From the NCBI GenBank assembly GCA_910583765.1, contig CAJTYS010000003.1:62001-126000 (forward strand): a stretch of 64,000 nt of DNA, read 5' to 3'. Origin of the DNA: an uncultured Eubacteriales bacterium (GTDB lineage Bacteria; Bacillota; Clostridia; Peptostreptococcales; Anaerovoracaceae). The notes under the pieces are model-generated. The model saw only the letters and a list, made by a program, of their open reading frames with translations, made no database searches and was not told the origin of the DNA. Of this stretch, positions 25,919 through 35,366 are shown in pieces. A program made the position numbers and the translations under genes. Position 1 is the stretch's first letter, and each line of letters opens with the position of its first letter.

Positions 25919-26732
25919 GACTCGCCCTTACCTGGATCATTTCTGCTGCGATGCTGACCGCGATCTCTTCCGGCGTTTCTGCCTGGATGGAAAGGCCGAT
26001 AGGCGCATGGACTCTGGAAATATCCTCTTCCGCGTAACCGTCTTCTCGCAGCATGTCAAAGAGCATCTTGTTCTTCTTCTTGCTGCCGATCATGCCCACA
26101 TAAGCGCTCTGCTGCTTTAAAGCATCCTTCAAAACATCATAATCTCCCATATGCCCTCTGGTGACAATGATGATATAGCTGTTTTCATTGAGTTCCAAGC
26201 CATCAAACGCATGCTGGAAATCTGAAATCACTTTTACCTCCGAAGCTTCCGGAAACCGGTCTCGATTGGCATATTCCTGCCGATCATCAATAGCCACTGT
26301 CCGAAAATTGATATGGCGCAAAACAGGTTCCAGCGCTAGCCCCACATGACCCGCGCCAAAAATATATGCCGTGGTCTCCAAATTAAATTCTTCCTTGAAA
26401 GCTTCTGGACGGGCCGCGTCCACATATTCGATGAGCACGTCCGCATCTCCGCCGCAGCCCATGTCCAGAGCGTCCCGTTCTTCTGTGTTCAGCTTGAAAT
26501 GATGCAGTTTGCTCTTTTCCTTTGTATGGAAGGTTTCCCTGCACAGCTTTTCCGTTTCCGCCTCCAGCCTACCGCCGCCAACGGTCCCTGCTGTGGTTCC
26601 ATCCTTTTTCACCAACATCCATGCACCCTTTTTCCGCGGCGTGGAGCCTGTGGTGTCCACGACTTTGGCGATCACGAAATCTTCCCCTTGCTCCAGCAGA
26701 TCTCTTGCAAAATATATGATTTTATTTGACAT
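25911..26732 (-). CDS. XdhC/CoxI-family molybdenum hydroxylase maturation factor
   Basis: 273 residues. N-terminal XdhC domain with VVDTTGSTPRKKGAWMLV and GTVGGGRLEAE; C-terminal Rossmann domain with AYIFGAGHVG and VTRGHMGDYDVLK. XdhC proteins bind Mo cofactor and insert the sulfurated form into xanthine-dehydrogenase-type enzymes. Paired by an 8-base overlap with the MocA-like fusion gene. No hydroxylase is adjacent; the only candidate client in the window is the Mop-type enzyme 32 kb away. Confidence 0.9.
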   Translation of the reverse strand: MSNKIIYFARDLLEQGEDFVIAKVVDTTGSTPRKKGAWMLVKKDGTTAGTVGGGRLEAETEKLCRETFHTKEKSKLHHFKLNTEERDALDMGCGGDADVLIEYVDAARPEAFKEEFNLETTAYIFGAGHVGLALEPVLRHINFRTVAIDDRQEYANRDRFPEASEVKVISDFQHAFDGLELNENSYIIIVTRGHMGDYDVLKDALKQQSAYVGMIGSKKKNKMLFDMLREDGYAEEDISRVHAPIGLSIQAETPEEIAVSIAAEMIQVRASHD

Positions 26733-26869
26733 GATTCCCTCTCTTTATTTTCTGATGAAATGGAGACCTGCTGTCAATGCACGCCACGCAGCTTGTCAAT
26801 GCGAAAAACAATGCCAATCAGAACGTCCCACTTCACGTTTCATGGATGTTGTGCTTTATATCTTTTCTT

Positions 26870-27238
26870 CTAAAGTTCCTGAATGGCTGAAACCGTGATC
26901 TGATACCGTTCCTGCACCTCATCCATCAGTGCCTGAACCTGTGCCTTTGACTCCTCTGAAGGCTGCGTTCCTTCTAAATCCCGCAGCAGCTCTGTCAATT
27001 CGTTGGCTGGCTCCTGCAATCCTGTGAAGTCCAAATTCTGGCAGATTCCCTTCAACGTATGGGCCGCACGGAAGGCTTCCCCATAATCCTCAGCTGCCAG
27101 GCTTTCCCGCAGCTTCTCACAACTGGTATCTTTTAAAAACATCATGGCAAATTTCTTGACCCGTTCTTCCGTCATGAGACGAGCGATCACACCTTTATAA
27201 TTCCCATTTATTTTCTCGTAACATTCCTGTACTGTCAT
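26870..27238 (-). CDS. HPt (histidine phosphotransfer) domain protein
   Basis: 122 residues, an all-helical HPt domain. The phospho-accepting His lies in the family motif FRAAHTLKGICQNLDF, followed by an acidic second helix region. It relays phosphate between a hybrid kinase and a response regulator. Located 48 bases after the HD-GYP regulator gene on the same strand, it probably serves that regulator or a kinase elsewhere; no kinase is adjacent. Confidence 0.88.
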   Translation of the reverse strand: MTVQECYEKINGNYKGVIARLMTEERVKKFAMMFLKDTSCEKLRESLAAEDYGEAFRAAHTLKGICQNLDFTGLQEPANELTELLRDLEGTQPSEESKAQVQALMDEVQERYQITVSAIQEL

Positions 27239-27286
27239 ACCCTTGTCCTCCCTATGTTTCCACTTACTCTTTATTGATACGCCAAA

Positions 27287-28408
27287 TTACTGGTGCAGCA
27301 GATTCTGTACCATGTTTCTCACATCTTGTTGATCAGAAGAATGGCCCATGGCACTGTCTCCCATGCCCTCTTTTAGCTGATCCTGCACTTCCAGCAGGCA
27401 GTCCAGCAGGAGAGGGTTGAAAACTCCGCACTCGCCATTTAAAATCATATCCACTGCCTTTTCGTGGGAAAATGCTTTTTTGTATACCCGCTCGCTAGTA
27501 AGCGCGTCGTAAACGTCCGCTAACGACACAACCTGAGCGGAAATTGGAATTTCCTCGCCTTCCAATCCATCTGGATACCCCCGTCCATTATACCGTTCGT
27601 GGTGCCAGCGGCAGATCTCATAAGCCACTTTGATCAACGGCTCATTGTGGTGTTCCAGAAGGTCTTTCAGCATGGAAGCGCCGATGGCAGAATGAGTTTT
27701 CATGATCTCGAATTCTTCATTAGTCAGTCGGCCCGGCTTGTTGATGACCTCTTCCGGAATGCTGATCTTTCCAATGTCATGGAGCGCGGAGGCTGTGCTG
27801 ATCAACTGTATGTCAGTGTGTGTCAGCTTGTATTTGTCTGTTTTCCGCATCAAGCACTCCAGCAACAGTTCTGTCATCAGCTTGATATGAATGACATGCA
27901 GGCCGCTTTCACCATTACGAAATTCCACGATATGGCTCAAGACCATGACCATGACACCATTGGATTCTTCTTTCTCGTGAATCTGTTCCACCACCATGTC
28001 GATCAGCTTCTTTTGCTTTTCGTAAAGCGTCAAGGCGTTGACTACCCTGCGGCGGACCACCAGGGAATCAAAAGGACGGCTGATATAGTCTGTGACTCCC
28101 AATTCATAAGCCTTTGCCACTAAAGTCGGATCATCCTCCGCAGAAATCATGATGACCGGTATATTCTCGATCCAATGATGCCGATTCATGATGCCTAAAA
28201 CCTCAAATCCGTCCATGACAGGCATAACGATATCGAGCAGCACCATGTCAATCCTTTCTCCATATTTTTCGAGCATTTCAATGCCCTCTTTTCCATTCGT
28301 ACCTTCCAGGATTTCATAATCTTCCAGGATATCGGCCAAAATAGATCGATTCATCATGGAGTCATCTACGATTAAAATGGTCTGTTTATGCTCTTCTCTG
28401 TTAATCAT
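27287..28408 (-). CDS. Response regulator with HD-GYP (cyclic-di-GMP phosphodiesterase) output
   Basis: 373 residues. Receiver domain at ~10-125 (phospho-acceptor Asp in MVLLDIVMPVMDG, conserved Lys position replaced in the ISRPFD loop by Arg). The HD-GYP domain at ~150-350 has HDIGK and HHERYNGRGYPDGL, the metal-binding HD and GYP signatures. Such RpfG-type proteins degrade cyclic di-GMP. Co-transcribed with the HPt gene. The Arg in place of the usual receiver Lys may alter signalling. Confidence 0.92.
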   Translation of the reverse strand: MINREEHKQTILIVDDSMMNRSILADILEDYEILEGTNGKEGIEMLEKYGERIDMVLLDIVMPVMDGFEVLGIMNRHHWIENIPVIMISAEDDPTLVAKAYELGVTDYISRPFDSLVVRRRVVNALTLYEKQKKLIDMVVEQIHEKEESNGVMVMVLSHIVEFRNGESGLHVIHIKLMTELLLECLMRKTDKYKLTHTDIQLISTASALHDIGKISIPEEVINKPGRLTNEEFEIMKTHSAIGASMLKDLLEHHNEPLIKVAYEICRWHHERYNGRGYPDGLEGEEIPISAQVVSLADVYDALTSERVYKKAFSHEKAVDMILNGECGVFNPLLLDCLLEVQDQLKEGMGDSAMGHSSDQQDVRNMVQNLLHQ

Positions 28409-28479
28409 ATGTAATCCTCTTTCTTTCTATCTTCAGCTAATCTTAATTATCGCTCTCCAAGACCTATGAATATCACGGT

Positions 28480-28558
28480 CCAGCATCCGTAATTCAATGA
28501 ACGCTTCCTTGCGGCAACGCCGTTACAACCTAGTTACAATCCATATGTGTTCATTATA
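28480..28558 (-). repeat. Dispersed palindromic element, copy 1 (leader of the HD-GYP gene)
   Basis: On the minus strand GGTATAATGAAC is followed by CGGCGTTGCCGCAAGGA and GCGTTCATTGAAT. The GTTCATT end is complementary to AATGAAC, enclosing the small palindrome CGGC-GTT-GCCG. A close match is at 53523-53580 on the plus strand. The TATAAT may be the -10 of the HD-GYP promoter, placing the hairpin in its 5' leader. With the TPP leader (28664-28845) it accounts for the gene-free stretch 28409-28871. Confidence 0.6.
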
Positions 28559-28663
28559 CCACATTAGTATCATGATTCCAGCATTTTATTTAAATTCCTT
28601 CTATGGAAATAGGAATCTCTAATCCCGCCATTTCCGCTGATTCCGTCATTTCCACTTTTTTTA

Positions 28664-28692
28664 TTGACAACCCTGCCCATATGCAATATAAT
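28664..28692 (+). promoter_or_regulatory. Sigma-A promoter of the thi operon
   Basis: Consensus TTGACA (28664-28669) and TATAAT (28687-28692) with a 17-base spacer, about 10 bases before the start of the TPP riboswitch. Confidence 0.9.
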
Positions 28693-28702
28693 GGACCTAA
28701 TT

Positions 28703-28795
28703 TCGGGGGAGCTTGTATGGCAGGCTGAGAGGAAGTGCTCCAACTTCGACCCTTAAGACCTGATGTGGGTAATGCCACCGTAGGAAGAAGCTGAA
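28703..28795 (+). ncRNA. TPP (THI-box) riboswitch
   Basis: It has the conserved GGGGAGC start, the CTGAGAGGA pyrimidine-sensor region, and the ACCTGATGTGGGTAATGCCACCGTAGGAAG block of the THI element (positions 28757-28786). It is followed by a terminator and thiC, so thiamine pyrophosphate should switch the operon off by termination. Confidence 0.96.
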
Positions 28796-28808
28796 ACGAA
28801 CTTTTATT

Positions 28809-28845
28809 ACGGAGAATGCCTAGATCGGTGTTCTCCGTTTTTTCA
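28809..28845 (+). terminator. Riboswitch expression-platform terminator
   Basis: ACGGAGAA (28809-28816) pairs with TTCTCCGT (28831-28838) and is followed by a T run, directly between the aptamer and the thiC ribosome binding site. Confidence 0.9.
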
Positions 28846-28871
28846 TGGGAACAAAAGAAAGGAGGCGCGAC

Positions 28872-30179
<1,308 letters not shown>

Positions 30180-30265
30180 TCTTTCCTGGGAATCCGAATT
30201 TGAGCATCCGAAACGCGCTGTAAGGAAAAATCTTACAGTCAAAAGAAAATGAAAGGGGAAAATAA

Positions 30266-31087
30266 ATGCTGAAAGAAATGTTGGACAACGTGCGGGAAAA
30301 AGCGCCGCTGATCCATAATATCACCAACTACGTCACAGTGAACGACTGCGCCAACATCCTGCTGGCCTGCGGCGGTTCGCCCATTATGGCTGATGACCCG
30401 GAAGACGCAGAGGAAATCACAGGGATCTGCGGCGGCCTGAACATCAATATCGGGACCCTGAACCAGCGGACCATCCCAGCGATGCTGGCTGCTGGAAAAA
30501 AATCTAACGCATGCGGCCATCCCGTGCTCCTGGATCCTGTGGGCGCAGGCGCTTCTGCCCTTCGTACCCAGACTGCTAATCGGCTGATGAAAGAGCTGAA
30601 ACTCGCTGTGATCCGGGGAAACATTTCCGAGATCAAAACCCTGGCTCTGGGCGCAGGGACCACGAAAGGCGTGGACGCGGACGTGGCGGACACGGTAAGT
30701 GAAGACACCCTCACCCAGACCGTGACATTCGCCAAGGAATTCGCAGGCAAAACTGGCTCAATCATCGTCATCACCGGCGCCATTGATATCGTAGCCGATG
30801 CCCAAGTTGCCTTTGCCGTGCGCAACGGTCACTCTATGATGAGCCGGATCACTGGCTCCGGGTGCATGCTTTCTGCCATGATGACCGCTTATGTGACGGC
30901 CAATCCAGAAGACCCGCTGAAAGCCTGCCTCGCGGCCACGTGCGCCATGGGACTCTGCGGAGAAAAAGCCTTTAACCGGCTGACAAATCATGAAGGAACC
31001 GCTGCCTTCCGCAGCCATTTGATCGATGAGATCTATCAGCTTGACGGCGAAACCTTAGAAAGGGGTGCTGCTCATGAACTGCGATAA
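30266..31087 (+). CDS. thiM: Hydroxyethylthiazole kinase ThiM
   Basis: 273 residues; NITNYVTVNDCANILLACGGSPIMADD opening, LDPVGAGAS, ITGAIDIV and the ribokinase-like anion hole in ITGSGCMLSA with catalytic Cys. It phosphorylates salvaged thiazole alcohol. AAAGGGG precedes the ATG. Overlaps thiED by 14 bases. No thiazole synthesis genes (thiG/H/S/F) are present here, so the operon combines HMP synthesis with thiazole salvage. Confidence 0.96.
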   Translation: MLKEMLDNVREKAPLIHNITNYVTVNDCANILLACGGSPIMADDPEDAEEITGICGGLNINIGTLNQRTIPAMLAAGKKSNACGHPVLLDPVGAGASALRTQTANRLMKELKLAVIRGNISEIKTLALGAGTTKGVDADVADTVSEDTLTQTVTFAKEFAGKTGSIIVITGAIDIVADAQVAFAVRNGHSMMSRITGSGCMLSAMMTAYVTANPEDPLKACLAATCAMGLCGEKAFNRLTNHEGTAAFRSHLIDEIYQLDGETLERGAAHELR

Positions 31088-32540
31088 GACTCTGATGCGG
31101 CTGTACGCTGTGACAGACCAGATGTGGACTGGAGAACAAACCTTATATCAACAGGTGGAGGCGGCTCTCCAAGGCGGCGTAACCTGTGTCCAGCTGCGGG
31201 AAAAGGAAATGCCGGATGACGATTTCCTGGCAGAAGCCATTGAAATCAAGGAACTGTGTCACCGTTACTGCGTGCCTCTGATCATCAATGACAATGTAAA
31301 AGTGGCAGTGCGAGCCGGTGCGGACGGCATTCACGTGGGCCAGCATGACATGCAGGCTGCTAAGGTGCGGGAGCAGATCGGCCCTGACATGATCTTAGGC
31401 GTTTCCGCCCAGACCGTGGAGCAGGCGCTTTTGGCAGAAAAAAACGGCGCTGATTATCTAGGCGTGGGCGCGGTTTTCGATACTTCTACCAAGAAAGACG
31501 CGGATGCGGTAGCCCATGAGACTGTCAAAGCGATCAGCCAGTCTGTTTCCATTCCCATCTGCGCCATTGGCGGCATCAGTAAAGATAATATCCTAGAACT
31601 TTCCAGCACAGGCATTGACGGCGTAGCCCTGGTTTCTGCGATTTTTGCCAGTAAAGACATTAGAAAAGAGTGTGAGCTCCTGCGGGCTTTGTCAGAACAA
31701 ATGGTGGGAATGAAGAAGATCCTGACTATCGCTGGCTCGGATTCCAGCGGCGGCGCGGGCATCCAGGCGGACATCAAGACCGTCACTGCCCACGGCATGT
31801 ACGCTATGAGCGCTATCACGGCTCTGACCGCCCAGAACACCACTGGCGTGTATGGTGTCTTGGACACGCCGCCGGAATTTGTGGCCCAGCAGCTGGACTG
31901 TGTGTTCAGCGACATTGTGCCAGACGCAGTGAAGATCGGGATGGTCTCTAGCAGCGCCATTATCAAGATCATTGCTGAAAAGCTGGAAGAACATGAAGCG
32001 AAAAATATTGTGGTGGACCCTGTGATGGTCTCCACCAGCGGCAGCCGCCTGCTGTCAGAAGAGGCCCTTGACGCGCTGATTACCCAGCTGCTGCCTCTGG
32101 GCACAGTGATCACGCCCAATGTCCCGGAAGCAGAAGTCCTTTGCGGCTTTGCCATCCAGGACAAGGAAGATATGCTGCGGGCCGCCGCGTCCATTGCTGG
32201 CAAACTGGGCTGCGCAGTCTTAGTAAAAGGCGGGCACCTGCGGGGAGACGCAGCGGACGTGCTCTATGAAAAAGGACAGGCATTCTGGTTCCAACAGCCC
32301 CGGGTGGACAATCCCAACACGCATGGCACTGGCTGCACCCTTTCTTCTGCCATTGCCTGCAATCTTGCGGAAAGCCGGACTCTGCGGGAAAGCATCAGGC
32401 GTGCGAAAGCTTACTTAACCGGTGCCCTGAAAGCAGGACTTGACCTTGGAAAGGGTTCTGGACCTCTGAACCACATGTATCACATGTATCAACAGTTCGT
32501 TGCTGCTGCAACTCATGAAACCGCCTGTGGCGACCAGTAA
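31074..32540 (+). CDS. thiED: ThiE-ThiD fusion: thiamine phosphate synthase / HMP(-P) kinase
   Basis: 488 residues. The N-terminal ThiE barrel (~1-208) has TCVQLREK, GVSAQTVEQALLAE, YLGVGAVFDTSTKKDA and ICAIGGI. The C-terminal ThiD kinase (~212-480) has ILTIAGSDSSGGAGIQADIKT, DPVMVSTSG and NTHGTGCTLSSAIA. The fusion lets one protein make HMP-PP and couple it with the thiazole phosphate. ATG 31074 is supported by AAAGGGG; an earlier GTG is in frame. Confidence 0.95.
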   Translation: MNCDKTLMRLYAVTDQMWTGEQTLYQQVEAALQGGVTCVQLREKEMPDDDFLAEAIEIKELCHRYCVPLIINDNVKVAVRAGADGIHVGQHDMQAAKVREQIGPDMILGVSAQTVEQALLAEKNGADYLGVGAVFDTSTKKDADAVAHETVKAISQSVSIPICAIGGISKDNILELSSTGIDGVALVSAIFASKDIRKECELLRALSEQMVGMKKILTIAGSDSSGGAGIQADIKTVTAHGMYAMSAITALTAQNTTGVYGVLDTPPEFVAQQLDCVFSDIVPDAVKIGMVSSSAIIKIIAEKLEEHEAKNIVVDPVMVSTSGSRLLSEEALDALITQLLPLGTVITPNVPEAEVLCGFAIQDKEDMLRAAASIAGKLGCAVLVKGGHLRGDAADVLYEKGQAFWFQQPRVDNPNTHGTGCTLSSAIACNLAESRTLRESIRRAKAYLTGALKAGLDLGKGSGPLNHMYHMYQQFVAAATHETACGDQ

Positions 32541-32546
32541 ACAAAA

Positions 32547-32579
32547 AGGGACCTTTCTGCTGCGAAACAGAAGGTCCCT
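32547..32579. terminator. Bidirectional terminator between thiED and rplT
   Basis: AGGGACCTTTCTG (32547-32559) and CAGAAGGTCCCT (32568-32579) form a strong hairpin. On the minus strand it is followed by TTTTTG, ending the infC operon; it also lies right after the thiED stop. Confidence 0.8.
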
Positions 32580-32652
32580 CTGACTTTCTAAATATTTTCC
32601 ATCCTCCTGACAGAAGCTGCCTTTCGGATGGATCCTTGTCCATTTATTCGCT

Positions 32653-33009
32653 CTATTTGATGGCGTTTTTCGCGGTTTCACACAGCTGCGCAAAAGCTGC
32701 GGCATCGTGGATCGCCATTTCGGACAGCATCTTTCTGTTAATTTCGATGCCGGACTTTTTCAGACCATTCATCAATCTGCTGTAAGTCAGTCCGTTCATT
32801 CTAGCGCCAGCGTTGATTCTTGCGATCCAGAGTTTTCTATATTCTCTCTTCTTGTTCTTTCTGCCAACATATGCGGAACGCAGAGCTCTCATCACTGCAG
32901 GATTCGCGGCTTTGAAGACTTTGCTCTTCTGTCCGTAGAATCCTTTTGCCATCTTTAATATTTTCTTATGTCTTCTGTGGGCTGTTACGCCTCCCTTTAC
33001 TCTTGCCAT
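32653..33009 (-). CDS. rplT: Ribosomal protein L20
   Basis: 118 residues, full length; opens MARVKGGVTAHRRHKKILKMAKGFYGQKSK-type and contains RDKKNRKR-like basic helix followed by LWIARINAGAR and YSRLMNGL. A 50S assembly protein that also represses its own operon by binding the leader. GGAGG precedes the ATG; last gene of infC-rpmI-rplT. Confidence 0.98.
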   Translation of the reverse strand: MARVKGGVTAHRRHKKILKMAKGFYGQKSKVFKAANPAVMRALRSAYVGRKNKKREYRKLWIARINAGARMNGLTYSRLMNGLKKSGIEINRKMLSEMAIHDAAAFAQLCETAKNAIK

Positions 33010-33022
33010 CTTTCTTACCTCC

Positions 33023-33223
33023 TTATTTGCTCAGTACTGCTTTGATTCTCTTCTGGTCTGCCCCTGTCAGGGTCGTGGCTTTTCTCAGCCCTCTTTTTCT
33101 CTTTGCGCTTTTCTTTGTAAGAATATGGCTCTTGTAGGCCTTGTGTCTCTTCACTTTACCGGTACCGGTCACTTTAAATCTCTTGCACGCGCCTCTATGA
33201 GACTTCATCTTATTCTTTGCCAT
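33023..33223 (-). CDS. rpmI: Ribosomal protein L35
   Basis: 66 residues, full length; MAKNKMKSHRGACKRFKVTGTGKVKRHKA is the typical L35 start. Sits between infC and rplT, 13 bases before rplT. Confidence 0.98.
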   Translation of the reverse strand: MAKNKMKSHRGACKRFKVTGTGKVKRHKAYKSHILTKKSAKRKRGLRKATTLTGADQKRIKAVLSK

Positions 33224-33258
33224 GGTGTCAATTCCTCCTATGTTAATGGTTCAATGTA

Positions 33259-33777
33259 TTACTTTTTATCCGTTTTCGGTGCCAGAATCATAATAAGGCT
33301 CCTTCCCTCAAAGGAAGGCTTCTTTTCGATCTCACCCACTTCGGTCACGACTTGCGCGAAACGCTTCATCACATCCATGCCCTTGCTGGTGTAATCCCGT
33401 TCTCTGCCTCTGAACCTCAAGCTAACTTTCACCTTATCCCCGGATTTCAGGAACTTGGCAGCGTTCTTGGCTTTTACCTCTACATCGTGTTCTTCAATGA
33501 ACGTGCTCAGTCTGATTTCCTTGATTTGCGTGGTTTTCTGTTTTTTCCGGGCCTCTTTTTCCTTTTTCTGAAGCTCGTATCTGTACTTCCCATAGTCCAG
33601 GATTTTGCATACTGGCGGTTTTGCTTTCGGTGCGATGTTCACCAGGTCCAGCTTTTTTTCCGCCGCTAGATCCATGGCTTCTTTCAGGCTCATGATGCCC
33701 AGCTGATTACCGTTGCTATCAATAACTCTCAGTTCTTTATCACGAATTTCTTCGTTGATTTGGTTTTCCCTACTAAT
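33259..33777 (-). CDS. infC: Translation initiation factor IF-3, AUU start codon
   Basis: 172 residues. The first ATG in frame (33693) would cut off the conserved N-terminus. Upstream the frame reads ISRENQINEEIRDKELRVID, which is the standard IF-3 opening, and starts at an ATT codon (33777) placed 9 bases after GGAGG. A rare AUU start is the known autoregulatory device of infC, since IF-3 discriminates against it. The C-terminal domain ends with ERDYTSKGMDVMKRFA and MILAPK. Confidence 0.95.
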   Translation of the reverse strand: MSRENQINEEIRDKELRVIDSNGNQLGIMSLKEAMDLAAEKKLDLVNIAPKAKPPVCKILDYGKYRYELQKKEKEARKKQKTTQIKEIRLSTFIEEHDVEVKAKNAAKFLKSGDKVKVSLRFRGRERDYTSKGMDVMKRFAQVVTEVGEIEKKPSFEGRSLIMILAPKTDKK

Positions 33778-33802
33778 TGTCTCGTACCTCCATACATTTA
33801 AA

Positions 33803-33826
33803 AAGCGGATAAACAGTTATCCGCTT
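33803..33826 (-). terminator. Attenuator hairpin in the infC (L20-type) leader
   Basis: AAGCGGATAA (33803-33812) and TTATCCGCTT (33817-33826) form a hairpin, followed on the minus strand by a T run just ahead of the infC RBS. A second copy of the arm sequence (GAGAAGCGGAT at 33893-33903) lies earlier in the leader. Its complement ATCCGCTTC can pair with the first arm, giving an antiterminator. This matches the L20/IF-3 leader attenuation known in Firmicutes. Confidence 0.8.
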
Positions 33827-33926
33827 CAAAAAGACACATTCCATGTGTATGAATCTCTATTATACCCTGCCAGCGCAATTGCCAGGTAAGGTGAGAAGCG
33901 GATGACTTCTTCTTCATTACTTGGAT

Positions 33927-33955
33927 AATATACCAGAAACCAGCGCCCCTGTCAA
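33927..33955 (-). promoter_or_regulatory. Sigma-A promoter of infC-rpmI-rplT
   Basis: Minus strand TTGACA (33955-33950), 17-base spacer, TATATT (33932-33927). It gives a ~145-base leader containing the attenuator. Confidence 0.85.
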
Positions 33956-34007
33956 GGGCGGATTTGACGGTTTTTTCGTTTGCGCAGGCCACGCCTATAG
34001 ACTCATC

Positions 34008-34336
34008 TTACTCGTTCCAGGCTTCTTTCATGTAATGGCTGATTTCCTCCTGCTCTAGCTGATACATCTCCGCTACTCGGCTAGCCGCGTCTTTTTGCGG
34101 CACGGCTAAGTCCTGGCAGAGTTTAATCATTTTCCGTATGCTTTGTTCCCGCTCCTCTTTCTGGCCTTCCTCTCGGGCTTCCTGCCGGTCCAATATCTTC
34201 TCTTCCCATGCGTTCATGAATTTGATCCCCACTTCCTCGCTTGTTGATTATACGATGTTCCTGCCCCCTTTTCAACAGGTACCTTATCTGTAATTTTTTA
34301 ACTGTTTTATTTTACCATATTATGATCGTATAATCA
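34008..34336 (-). pseudogene. Rpn-type PD-(D/E)XK element, internal deletion remnant (copy 1)
   Basis: The last ~74 codons (34232-34008, KFMNAWEEKIL..RKMIKLCQDLAVPQ..MKEAWNE) equal the C-terminus of the full copy at 52401-53240. They are joined abruptly at 34241-34245 to the upstream flank of the element, deleting ~205 codons including the nuclease core. The flank keeps the inverted repeat TGATTATACGAT (34245-34256) / ATCGTATAATCA (34325-34336). The rest of the gene-free stretch to 34512 shows nothing else. Confidence 0.8.
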
Positions 34337-34512
34337 AGGAGTTTTCCATATTTTTCTTTTTATATTTAGGGCTTCACTTAATCTTTACTTTCTTTATTTG
34401 ACACATCACGCTCTGGCTTTACGGCCTCTAATTTTTATTTAAAAATTCACCCTTCTAAACAATCCTCTATCTTTATTCCGACTTCACCGTTCCATATGCC
34501 GAGCATCCCTTT

Positions 34513-35352
34513 TTATTCTTCCATATTGAAAACTAGGATATGTTTTTTCACGGTTTCACACACGCTTTCCGTCATCCTTTGGCTCAGCTGAAAATAGTCC
34601 GGCTCCCTCATAGTGTCTATATAGGCTGCCGCGCCTTCTGCCAGAGCATGAAAATTAGCTGTCGCTATATTGACTTTCCTGATTCCGCATCGGATGGCCC
34701 TCTGAAAATCCTTTGCATTGATGCCGCTGCCTCCATGAAGCACCAATGGCGCACTGACCCTACTCCGTATCTCCTCTAACGCATGAAACGCCAGCTTTGG
34801 TGCTGCCTGATAAAATCCATGCGCGTTTCCAATGGCCACCGCAAGCGCGTTGATGCCTGTCTGAACACAGTAGAGTTTTGCGTCAGCAGGATCTGTGCAT
34901 CGGATAGCCGCATTCTCTCCGCCGCCTTCACTGCCTCCCACGACCCCCAATTCTCCTTCTATGTCCGCATCATAAATAGCCGCTAATTCCGCTATTTCCA
35001 CTGTTTTTTCCACATTTTCCGCAAAAGGAAGCGCGGAACCGTCAAACATGACAGAAGTGAATCCATATTCCAAAGCCTGCTTGATCCGTTCCTTTGATGT
35101 CCCATGGTCAAAGTGGACGGCCACATCCACGGACGCGTTCGCTGCCGCGCTGACCATCATTGGCCCCATCAGGGAAAGTGGGCTGTGAGGCAAACGGGAT
35201 TCCGCGATCTGCATGATGACCGGCGTTCGCAGCTCTTCCGCTGCCCTGATCACGCCGCGGACCATCTCCATATTGCCTACATTGAACGCCCCGCAACCGA
35301 TGTCCTTTTCTTCTGCTCTTTGCAGCAGCTTACTCATTTTCACTAATGGCAT
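34513..35352 (-). CDS. Class II aldolase, fructose-bisphosphate / deoxy-ketogluconate-phosphate type
   Basis: 279 residues of the FbaA/IolJ/GatY family. Zn ligands are seen in VHFDHGTS (Asp-His), ELGVVGG (Glu), GNAHGFY (His) and LHGGSGI (His). Placed 14 bases after iolC, it most likely acts as IolJ, splitting 2-deoxy-5-keto-gluconate 6-phosphate into DHAP and malonate semialdehyde. Sequence alone cannot rule out fructose- or tagatose-bisphosphate. Last gene of the iolB-led transcript. Confidence 0.85.
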   Translation of the reverse strand: MPLVKMSKLLQRAEEKDIGCGAFNVGNMEMVRGVIRAAEELRTPVIMQIAESRLPHSPLSLMGPMMVSAAANASVDVAVHFDHGTSKERIKQALEYGFTSVMFDGSALPFAENVEKTVEIAELAAIYDADIEGELGVVGGSEGGGENAAIRCTDPADAKLYCVQTGINALAVAIGNAHGFYQAAPKLAFHALEEIRSRVSAPLVLHGGSGINAKDFQRAIRCGIRKVNIATANFHALAEGAAAYIDTMREPDYFQLSQRMTESVCETVKKHILVFNMEE

Positions 35353-35366
35353 GTTTCACCCTCCCT

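Noticed and set aside
30328..30825. Long antisense frames inside the thi genes
   Set aside because: They are shadows of thiC/thiM/thiED codon usage with no RBS or family similarity.
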